Part shown: positions 55,424 to 64,000 of the stretch, piece after piece
Layout of the letters: each line of letters opens with the position of its first letter
How positions within the stretch are numbered: the first letter of the stretch is position 1
From: Excoecaria cochinchinensis
Taxonomy: Eukaryota > Streptophyta > Magnoliopsida > Malpighiales > Euphorbiaceae
Reading direction: 5' to 3'
Length of the DNA: 64,000 nucleotides
Assembly (NCBI GenBank): GCA_947683425.1
Contig: CANTUQ010000035.1
Span: 2,651,001 to 2,715,000 of the forward strand
Program-made: the position numbers and the translations under genes
Notes under the pieces: generated by a model
Seen by the model: only the letters and a program-made list of their open reading frames with translations
Told to the model about the DNA's origin: nothing
The model's database searches: none

Positions 55424-57268
55424 ATGGCTTCTAATTCTGCACATGGTGCGCGTGAGGAGTCCGCCGAGAGTGTGAATCCTCCCGCTGTTGATCAGTCTGT
55501 TTCTGTTAATGTGTCAACTCAGCATGCTAGGGTTCAGCCCGAGGCCGCAGCCATGCCCTTAGAGGCTATGCTTAGACTGCATCAGGACATGGCTAGGGTA
55601 TTGGAGAGAGTGACTGCTCCTAGAGCACCTATGGAGAATCTGAGGAGAGCAGGAGTTGAGGATTTCTATGGTACTGGGTTGAGTGAGTCTGAGACTGCAG
55701 AGAGATGGTTAGATAAAGTGAAGCGTGCTCTGAGAGAGATTCGATGTCCTCCCGACCAGCAGACAGAGTGTGCTTTAGCTCTTCTTCAGGGGTCTGCTTT
55801 TGAGTGGTGGGAGTTGGTTTGCAGGCATCCTCAGTTACCGGATCCGATTACCTGGGAGTTCTTTGAGGGTGAGTTCATCAAGAAGTACATTACTCAGACC
55901 TATAGAGATTCGAGATGGGCGCAGTTTTTGGGTTTGAGACAGAGAACTTTGTCAGTAGCTGATTATGAGAAAGAGTTCAACAGGTTATCTCGCTATGCCC
56001 CTCGAGGAGTTATGACTGATGACTTTAGATGCAAGCATTTCGAGGCTGGATTAAATGAGTCATTGAAGATTGCTTTGATTTCCTTGATGTGTATACCTGG
56101 GGTTCACTATTATCAGATTGTTGAGGCTGCAGTGAGAGCAGAGTTGTCTGAGACAGTGATGAGAGAGAGAGCTCAGAGGAGGAGTTCTTCTCGTGGAGGA
56201 TCTTCTTCGAGTAAGAGATCGAGGGACCCACAGGATGAGTCAGCATCTGGTCCGGCTTCTAGAGGTAGACGTCAGGGTTCTACAGCTGTGTCAGGTTCTG
56301 GTAGGGGTGGTAGAGCTGAGACTACACCAGTTTGTCCTCATTGTAGTAAGTCGCATCGTGGTGAGTGTAGGTGGCTCACTGGTGCATGCTTCAGGTGTGG
56401 GAGTTCTGAGCATCGGTTGGCCGGTTGTCCGAGAGTACAGGAGGATTCAGGTTCCCAGAGAGAGGGCAGTAGGGTCGGTTCGAATGCTTCACAGGCTACC
56501 TGTGGCAGAGGCCGAGGTAGAGGTATAGGTGGTCGGCATAGAGATGGTGCTGCTTCTGAGACTGTTGAGCATCCTCCTCAGGGTGCCATTAGAGCTTATG
56601 CTATGAGAGCCAGAGATGAGCAGGACGCGCCTAATGTTATTCCTGGTAAGTTCCTACTCCATGACACTGAGTTGTATGCTCTAATTGATCCTGGTTCCAC
56701 ACACTCATATTTGTGCACAGATAGAGTTATTGATAAATTGCATTCTGTTGATCAGTTAGATTATGAGATTTGTGTGACCAGTCCATTAGGGCATAGTGTC
56801 AGTGTGAGTAGAGTTTTTAGGAGTTGTCCTCTGATTGTTGAGGGAGTTGTGCTTCCAGCGGATCTGATTGAGTTACCCTTCAGAGAGTTTGACTTGATTC
56901 TGGGTATGGACTGGTTGGGTAAGTATCGGGCTGTAGTGGATTGCCATAGGAAGACAGTGGTACTTCGGGATAGAAGTCAGTCTCTTGTGTTTCTGAAAGG
57001 TTTGGGTGCCAGTTCAGTGAATAATGTTATTTCTGCGATGCAAGCTAAGAGATTCATCAGGAAAGGTTGTGAGGCTTTTCTAGCTGTTGTGTTAGATTCC
57101 AGGAGGGATCAGGTTCAGATTGAGGATATTCCTATAGTGCGAGAGTTTGGGGATGTGTTTCCGAGCGAATTGCCTGGTTTGCCTCCTGAGAGAGAGGTTG
57201 AGTTGTCCATTGAGATCATGCCGGGTATGCACCTATTTCGAGAGCACCTTATCGGATGGCTCCTGTAG
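55424..57268 (+). CDS. B Gag and protease (frameshifted before RT)
   Basis: 614 codons from MASNSAHGAREESAESVNP. The Gag capsid-like region is about 70-255 (FYGTGLSESETAERWLDKV, CPPDQQTECALALLQGSAFEWWEL). Zinc knuckles are near 303-330 (CPHCSKSHRGEC, CFRCGSSEHRLAGC). Protease LIDPGSTHSYL is about 418. The frame follows A closely up to ELSIEIMPG, then shifts and ends 15 residues later. Alignment to A places a one-base deletion near 57227. Gag and protease themselves look intact. Confidence 0.92.
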   Translation: MASNSAHGAREESAESVNPPAVDQSVSVNVSTQHARVQPEAAAMPLEAMLRLHQDMARVLERVTAPRAPMENLRRAGVEDFYGTGLSESETAERWLDKVKRALREIRCPPDQQTECALALLQGSAFEWWELVCRHPQLPDPITWEFFEGEFIKKYITQTYRDSRWAQFLGLRQRTLSVADYEKEFNRLSRYAPRGVMTDDFRCKHFEAGLNESLKIALISLMCIPGVHYYQIVEAAVRAELSETVMRERAQRRSSSRGGSSSSKRSRDPQDESASGPASRGRRQGSTAVSGSGRGGRAETTPVCPHCSKSHRGECRWLTGACFRCGSSEHRLAGCPRVQEDSGSQREGSRVGSNASQATCGRGRGRGIGGRHRDGAASETVEHPPQGAIRAYAMRARDEQDAPNVIPGKFLLHDTELYALIDPGSTHSYLCTDRVIDKLHSVDQLDYEICVTSPLGHSVSVSRVFRSCPLIVEGVVLPADLIELPFREFDLILGMDWLGKYRAVVDCHRKTVVLRDRSQSLVFLKGLGASSVNNVISAMQAKRFIRKGCEAFLAVVLDSRRDQVQIEDIPIVREFGDVFPSELPGLPPEREVELSIEIMPGMHLFREHLIGWLL

Positions 57269-60054
57269 AGTTGAGGGAACTTAAATCTCAGCTACAAGAG
57301 TTATTGGATAAGGGGTTTATTAGACCGAGCATATCTCCATGGGGAGCTCCAGTGCTGTTTGTCAAGAAGAAAGATGGATCCCTGCGGATGTGCATTGATT
57401 ACCGTCAGATTAATAAAGTTACAGTGAAGAACAGGTATCCTTTGCCTAGGATTGAGGATTTATTTGATCAGCTTCGAGGTGCAGGTGTCTTTTCCAAGAT
57501 AGTTCTTCGATCAGGGTACTACCAGCTTCGGGTTCAGGATGCAGATGTGGTGAAGACTGCATTTCGGACTAGGTATGGTCACTATGAGTTTCTTGTGATG
57601 CCGTTTGGTTTGACAAATGCTCCAGCGGCTTTTATGGATTTGATGAATCGTGTATTTAGGCCATACTTAGATCGATTTGTAGTAGTGTTTATTGATGACA
57701 TCTTGGTGTATTCCAAGAATGAGAGTGAGCATGAGGAGCATCTCAGATTGGTTTTGCAGATGTTGAGAGAGCATCATTTGTTTGCTAAGCTTAGCAAGTG
57801 TGATTTCTGGCTTCGAGAAGTGTCATTCTTGGGTCATATTATTTCAGCTAGCGGTATTCAGGTTGATCCAGCTAAGATTGAGGCGATTGTTGATTGGAAA
57901 GCGTCTCGAAATGTTCAGGAAGTGAGGAGTTTCCTCGGCTTAGCAGGTTACTACCGTCGGTTCGTTAAGGGATTTTCTGTGATTGCTGCTCCTATGACTA
58001 GATTGTTGAGGAAAGGAGTTAGATTTGAGTGGTCAGACAGGTGTCAGTCTTGTTTTGATCGGTTAAAGCAGTTGCTTGTTGAGGCTCCTATCCTTACTCA
58101 GCCCATCTCGGGTAAGGAGTTTGTTATTTACAGTGATGCTTCTGGAGTTGGTCTTGGTTGTGTGCTTATGCAGGAGGGTAAAGTTGTGGCTTATGCTTCT
58201 CGCCAGTTGAAGCCACATGAGAAGAACTATCCGACGCATGATTTAGAGTTGGCGGCTGTAATCTTTGCTTTGAAGATTTGGCGTCATTACTTGTATGGGG
58301 AAAAGTGTAGGATCTTCTCGGACCGCAAGAGTTTGAAGTACTTCCTTTCACAGAAAGAGTTGAACATGAGACAGTGCAGATGGCTTGAGTTGTTTAAGGA
58401 CTACGACTGCATTGTGGATTACCATCCTGGTAAGGCCAATGTAGTTGCAGATGCTTTGAGTCGTAAGTCAGTTTCAGCCTTGTTTTTGAGGCGTTTCAGA
58501 TGGCGATTTGGTTCGGATGGGGCTTTGCTTGCCCAGTTGCGTGTGAAGCCTACTTTGAGACAGTTGATTGTGGATGCTCAGAGAGATGATGTGAGACTTC
58601 AGCGGATTATGCATGAGGTTAGATTGGGTAAGCCATCAGAGTTTTCAGTTCAGGATGAGGTACTTATGTTCAGAGATCGCCTGTGTGTGCCAGAGTCTGA
58701 GGATTTGAGGAGACAGCTTTTGAGTGAGGCGCATAGTTCAGTCTTTACTATGCATCCGGGAAGTGAGAAGATGTACAGAGATATGAAGCAATTCTATTGG
58801 TGGTCCGGTATGAAGCGTGATATAGTGGATTTTGTTTTCAAGTGCTTGACTTGTCAGCAGGTGAAGGCAGAGCATCAGGTTCCTTCAGGTTTGCTTATGC
58901 CTTTATCCATTCCTGAGTGGAAATGGAGTGATATCACCATGGACTTTGTTTCTGGCTTGCCTTTGACTCAGAGGAAGCATGATTCGGTTTGGGTTATTGT
59001 GGATCGGCTTACGAAGTCAGCTCACTTCTTGCCAGTTAGAGTGGACTACTCCATGGACAGATTAGCCAGTATCTATGTGGATCAGATAGTTCGGTTGCAC
59101 GGTGTGCCTTTGTCCATAGTGTCAGATCGAGATCCGAGGTTTACTTCCAAGTTTTGGAAGGAGTTACAGAGAGCTTTGGGCACTAGGTTGAACTTCAGTA
59201 CAGCGTTTCATCCTCAGACCGACGGTCAGTCAGAGCGAGTTATTCAGATTCTGGAGGATATGATGAGGGCTTGTACTTTGGATTTTCCGGGCAGTTGGGA
59301 CAGATATGTATCATTGATGGAGTTTGCCTACAACAACAGTTTCCAGTCGAGTATTGGTATGGCACCATATGAGGCTTTGTACGGTCGTCAGTGTAGGACT
59401 CCGATTTGTTGGACCGAGCTATCCGAGAGATCTATGATTGGACCCGACTTGGTTAGGGATACTGAAGAGAAGATCAGAGTTGTGCAGCGGAATTTGAAGG
59501 CAGCCAAGGATCGACAGAAGTCTTATGCCAATTTGAAAAGAAAAGATGTGCATTTTGAGATCGGGGACAAGGTTTTCCTTAAAGTTTCTCCTTGGAGGAG
59601 AGTGCTTCGATTTGGAAAGAAGGGTAAGCTGAGTCCTCGTTTCATTGGACCTTATGAGATTTTGGCTAAGGTGGGACCTGTAGCCTACAGATTAGCGCTA
59701 CCGATGGAGTTGGCAAAGTTACATGATGTGTTTCACGTTTCGATGCTTCGTCGGTACAGATCAGATCCTTCGCATGTTCTGTCAGTTCAGGATATCCAGG
59801 TTCAGCCAGATTTCTCTTATGATGAGGAACCGCGAGCTATTCTAGCCCGAGAGGTTAGGCAGTTGAGGAATAAGCAGATTCCTTTGGTTAAAGTATTATG
59901 GATCCATCATGGAGTCGAGGAAGCGACTTGGGAACCAGAGGAGTCGATGAGAGCTCAGTATCCACAGTTATTCAGTTCAGGTGAGAATTTCGAGGACGAA
60001 ATTCTTATTAGTAGGGGAGAGTTGTCACACCCCATTTTCCCCCTAGTAGAATGA
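57256..60054 (+). pseudogene. B RT, RNase H, integrase and chromodomain, out of frame with Gag
   Basis: Open for 932 codons, but the ATG at 57256 is only an internal Met of the former polyprotein. RT motif A reads SKIVLRSGY: Val (57502-57504) replaces the catalytic Asp seen in A, while FIDD (about 57687) is intact. RNase H has SDASGVGLG and SDRKSLKY, with Arg for the His seen in A. Integrase HHCC and DDE residues (TMDFV, SDRDPRF, GQSERVI) and the chromodomain (REVRQLRNKQIPLVKVLW, EEATWEPE) are present. The usual stop after NFEDEIL is lost, and the frame runs through the PPT into the 3' LTR to 60054. Confidence 0.92.
60012..60022 (+). other. Polypurine tract of B
   Basis: TAGGGGAGAGT directly before the 3' LTR. 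Confidence 0.8.
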
Positions 60055-62471
60055 GCCTGTCTGTCTGTTCGTCTGTCTGTCTGTATGTGTAAGCATTCGC
60101 ATGTGTACGGTATTTCATAAGGGCATTTCAGTAAAATGTATGATTTTGGGGTTTATTTTTATGTGGGTGCATACATGGCATTAGTGTGTTTAATTAAATG
60201 AGATATACTTGTGTGCACTTGAGCATACTATATTAGGGTGTTATTAGTTGGGAATCACTTGTGTGCTTGTGCTCATATTATTGTAGGGTACATTTAATTG
60301 AGGTTGCATTAGGTGTGTGTAATGTGTGGAGTTAGGGTGGGAGTGAGCAAGTTTCACCACCCAAGGAATTGACATGTGTATTAGGTTTGGGAAAAAGAAT
60401 AAAGAAAGAAAAGAAAGGTGGAACAAAAATCAGATTCACGTTTTCCTTTCAAACTTCACATTCTTCTTCTTCCTTTTCCCTTTCCTAATTACTACTCTCT
60501 GATAATCAAGTGTGGTTGTGGAAGTTGGTCACTCTTACTCCTAGCTTGGTAAGTGCATAATCTAGTATTTGTCTTACTGTAAATTGCATCTTCATCTTCT
60601 TCCTTGAGTTAGATTTAACTTAGGGTTTTCTTTGTGGATATTCTTGTTGTGATTGTGTTTAGCTGAAGCTCCACGTGATCCAAAGGGGAAAGAGGTTGCT
60701 GGACCTAGTGGAGCTAAGTGAGAGAGGCTTAGATTTCAGGTTTGGGAACAATTGCTTGTGATCTGCATAATTTGAGTTTACTGGTATTTCTAGGGTTTAT
60801 ATGTTCTTGAACAATTTGAATGTAATTACCTTGAATTAGGTTGATTGAATTCTGGTTTGAGTTGTTTATATGATGTTTGAATTGTTTGGAATCTGCCTTG
60901 AAAGGTAAGAACAGGTTTGTATGGACTTAAATCAATTGGGATTGAAATCTGGAAATTCTGGAAAATCTGGAAATTTAGGTACTGTTCTTCGTCACGCGAT
61001 TTGCTACACAGGAAGGCAAGTCACGTCGCGTGACTCTCGGTCACGACGTGACATGCCTGCTGAGAAGCCAGTCGCGTGACTAGCTGAAGAACAAGCAAGT
61101 CACGCGACGTGATCTTCGGTCACGTCGTGCGACCTGCGAAGGAAAAAGGCAGATCACGCAACGTGATCTGCGAGGGAGAAGCAGCGTCACGTCGCGTGAC
61201 CCTCGGTCACGCCGTGACCTGCATGAGCATTGCGTGATCCGCGAGGATCACGCAACGCATTTGGCGAGAAATAAGCAGGTCACGAGACGTGACCCTAGGT
61301 CACGCCGTGACCTGCCTGTTGAATCGCCAGTTTTCTCCACTCAGCTCGTTTTTCCGAAATTTCTTGGTTTTTAACTCAGAACTGAACTTGTTATTTCTTC
61401 AGAATGGACTTTACTGCTGTATGATGCATATCTTCCTGTTTGATGCCTCGATGTGCATGATGGCATGATTTTCTGATGAATTATACTCTATATCCTGAAA
61501 TGTGATCAGTGACGCATAACCTGCTAGAGTCAAGTAAGTGGATAGTTAGGCATGCCTAATAGAGTCTTTAGCTGCAGCCCTCAGTTCAGTTTGGACCCCG
61601 ATCAGGTCCCCGTTTGGTTCCTCGCGAACCCTTCAGTATAGAATCTTATTTAAGATTCCCTCAGTATATAAATAATATGTTTTGATAAATGATATAATAT
61701 TTGACTTGTACCTGTGAGGTACCCTCAGTATTCGATTCGTACCCGTAAGGTACCCTCAGTACACTCGTTATCCACTGTCTAGAGTCAGCAGGTATTCTTT
61801 AAATGTTAATGGAAATGTTCTGATCTGATATGGCTTTGAATGGAATATCTGAATGAGTTTAATGATGAAATACATGTTGGTTTATTCTGTAATGCATATG
61901 ATGATGAGATTCTGAAAGTATGGTATTTAAATACGGGCATGTTTATATGAATTATGCAATAGTCCTTGCATTCTGTCATTGTGAATGTGTTATGCCTTGA
62001 CGACCACTGTGAGTGGCCGTACATAATTTATGTGTGTTTCCCCACTAAGCGTTTTATCGCTTAGCACGGTGTTTTTACCCGTGCAGGTGCGGAAGGGAGT
62101 TTTGCTTTGAGAGAGTCGCCGTCGTCAAGCCAACACAGAAGAGATTAGTGTAGGGCTATTTTTGTATCAGTTATTGATTCTTTTTGTATAGAACTCTCTG
62201 TATCAGCTTCCGCTTTTGTATCTATATTTTGTATATGTAATATTATTATAACAGCTGGTTGATCTGATCATTATTGTAATAGTTTAATTATAGTAATGCA
62301 TGATCAGCTTTTGCTTTCTGCATGTTAAGTTTTTAATTATTCTGTATCTCTGAATGTATGTTATGAATGGATGTATACTTTACTTTGTATCTGTTTGGTG
62401 ACACCTTGTCTCATACGGCTTCTCACTCCTTATAGGATGGGAATGCCTACGTATGGGAAGGGGGTGTTACA
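60023..62471 (+). repeat. B 3' LTR
   Basis: Offset 7170 bp from the 5' LTR. Array 60991-61330, closed hairpin domain 61537-61776, hairpin cluster 62004-62084. Confidence 0.95.
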
Positions 62472-62476
62472 ACGGG

Positions 62477-62700
62477 TCTAGTTCATCACGAGCATAATGA
62501 CCGATTAGGTCTCCATTTAGCATACCATAAGGTACGAGGCTTGGGCTGATGATTATCCTTAACACTTCTCCACATTGAGTGAACGTAGGGTCATGCTTTG
62601 GGAACGCACCGGGGCTAAGAAAGTGACCAAACTAGCATTTTAATTTAAAAAAACCCAATTATATTAATAACCAAGATAGTTTCGGAGCCAAGTTTTAAAC
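62477..62700 (-). other. F leader, PBS-proximal part
   Basis: Homologous in reverse to C 28274-28560 (GTCTCTATTTG-like and GGTACGAGGCTTGGGCTGAT). Continuation of 52852 beyond B. No ORF. Confidence 0.75.
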
Positions 62701-62718
62701 TCCCCAGTGGAGTCGCCA
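62701..62718 (-). other. Primer binding site of F
   Basis: The minus strand reads TGGCGACTCCACTGGGGA, the Ogre-type PBS, one base from the LTR end. Confidence 0.82.
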
Positions 62719-62719
62719 C

Positions 62720-63731
62720 TATAACGCGCGCGGACCCGACCAGTTCCCGGAGACCAGCTTTTAGGGTCCAGAGGGTTTTGTGTCTTTTGATCTTGGGCAA
62801 TCATGAGATATTTTGGACACCTCCTTCCAATAGAACATTGGAAAGATCATCTAATCCCATGAAACCTTTAGGCACCTTTGAGGTATTTCGGAGTCGCCAC
62901 CCAATTTACAAGAAATTGGGAAAGTTCATCTAACCTCGGGGTCTAAACTAGAGAAAGATTTGGAACTTAACTCTTATTAATGCCTTAGTTAATTATAAAT
63001 GGGTTTTTAATTCTAAAAATTTTATCTCTCTTCTCACACGGTCATGCATTAAAAATAAAGCACAAAGAAAGCACAAAAAATATAATCCCCCAAATAAAAT
63101 CAAGCAAAATATAAATAAATAAACCAAATGAATAAAATATTCATAAATCGGGATATTATTCAAAATAGGAACATTGGTTCTTTCATGTTCACTTTAGAAA
63201 ATTGAAGAGTTGTTTTGGATATACTTTGGAAAAATCGGGATGAGTGATCCCATTTTGAGAAAGTTAACTATTCTTTTTAAAGTGAATTTTTATGGGTTGA
63301 AATTAGGATTTTGGTCCCATTTTATTAGAAAAAGATCCCAATTTATTAATATAAAAGTTTTTGTGATTTTTTAATTAACGGGCATAAAAATAAATAAATT
63401 TATTACATATTACATAATAAAAATAAATAAAATAATAACTAAGAATAATAAAAATGACAAATTAAATCAAGATGGTGTCTTCAAATCTCCATGGGCTCCC
63501 ACTTGCCATTAGAAAAACTCACACATAAGAAAATAATTATTAAAATAAAAAACACAAATAAAAGTGATGTTAGTAATAAAAAATGGATTAAACATATAAC
63601 ATATGAAAATGAATTAAAAAATAAAAATGCATTATGAGTGACAAACTAATTAAATGACATAATAAAAATAAGTAACTTAACATATTAATAATTCAACATG
63701 CATGAAAACATAAATAATAATAATGGTAATG

Positions 63732-63825
<94 letters not shown>

Positions 63826-64000
63826 CAACAACAACAACAATAAAGAAGATGAATAAGCAAGCAAGCAAAAATAACAAGAAATAAAATAAACAAAACATGT
63901 AAAGCATGTTAAATAATAATAAAACACAACAACAACAACAACAACAACAATAACAACAACAATAATAATATTAATAATAATAATAATAATAATAACAGCA
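62720..64000 (-). mobile_element. Element F 5' LTR, 3' portion; continues past window
   Basis: On the minus strand the LTR ends CGCGCGTTATA at 62720. 62760-63300 is homologous to the complement of the C LTR end (40560-41190). From 63697 it matches 3188-3489, including the AAT tract (63727-63822) with added AAC units. It is the undisturbed version of the site where E inserted in the other LTR. Poly-Ile/Leu/Tyr frames here are microsatellite artefacts. Confidence 0.82.

Larger units (their letters stand above)
52853..62471 (+). mobile_element. Element B: complete, recently inserted but defective Tekay-type chromovirus
   Basis: LTRs 52853-55301 and 60023-62471 are both 2449 bp (TGTCACACCCC...GGGTGTTACA), TSD ACGGG (52848-52852, 62472-62476). 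I count about 7 LTR differences (0.3%), all transitions. It is inserted in the leader of F. PBS and PPT are present. The polyprotein is split by a frameshift and RT has lost a catalytic Asp. Confidence 0.96.

Noticed and set aside
1..64000. Host protein-coding gene, tRNA, rRNA or pararetrovirus
   Set aside because: Every long frame was accounted for by Ty3/gypsy domains, their antisense genes or LTR repeats. No tRNA-like cloverleaf or viral movement/coat protein motifs were recognised.

Overview
The window is plant nuclear DNA, probably pericentromeric or otherwise heterochromatic, from a large repeat-rich angiosperm genome. I find no host gene, tRNA, rRNA or CRISPR array. Essentially every base can be assigned to LTR retrotransposons of the Ty3/gypsy superfamily: chromodomain-bearing Tekay/Del-like elements and Tat/Ogre-like elements with an extra archaeal-type RNase H (aRH). 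There is also one TIR/MITE insertion. I cannot name the species.

The layout is one nested stack. The oldest layer is element F, a decayed Tat/Ogre-like element on the minus strand that spans the whole window. Its 3' LTR lies at 3188-3489 and 13747-14816, its tail at 14817-16043, its antisense gene at 41205-41490 and 44157-44786, its gag-pol remnants at 49445-52852, its PBS at 62701-62718 and its 5' LTR from 62720 to beyond the right edge. Six elements sit inside F: E (LTR ending at 3187, runs off the left edge), D (3490-13746, minus, complete Tat, TSD ATAAT), C (16044-41199, plus, complete but degenerate Tat/Ogre, TSD CCCCT), G (41491-44151, minus solo LTR, TSD GCCTA/GCCTG), H (44921-49439, plus 4.5-kb solo LTR, TSD ATGAT) and B (52853-62471, plus, complete Tekay, TSD ACGGG). 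Element A (16057-25720, plus, complete Tekay, TSD CTGGG) lies inside the first 13 bp of C's 5' LTR. A MITE (28620-29055) lies in C's leader.

A has an uninterrupted gag-pol-chromodomain ORF and LTRs differing by about 0.7% (counted by eye), so it looks potentially autonomous. B is younger (about 0.3%) but has a frameshift and has lost a catalytic Asp in RT. D (about 2.1%) and C are broken by stop codons that look almost entirely like C-to-T changes. Tat elements D, C and F each carry an antisense, apparently spliced gene between pol and the 3' LTR. The cargo is a 'putative gypsy-type transposon' domain plus coiled coil in D, and a plant-mobile-domain/DUF7745-like protein in C and F.

The most interesting signal is non-coding. 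All five Tekay-type LTR families (A, B, E, G, H) share a 216-248 nt domain closed by a long-range GTGGATA/TATCCAC stem. It contains the perfect palindrome TAGGCATGCCTA and a ladder of three to five short hairpins whose sequences differ between families while the pairing persists. Further downstream is a twin hairpin with compensatory changes, including a G-U wobble intermediate. Upstream is a family-specific CpG-rich palindrome array. Together these suggest a conserved structured RNA in the LTR/leader of these chromoviruses that I do not recognise.
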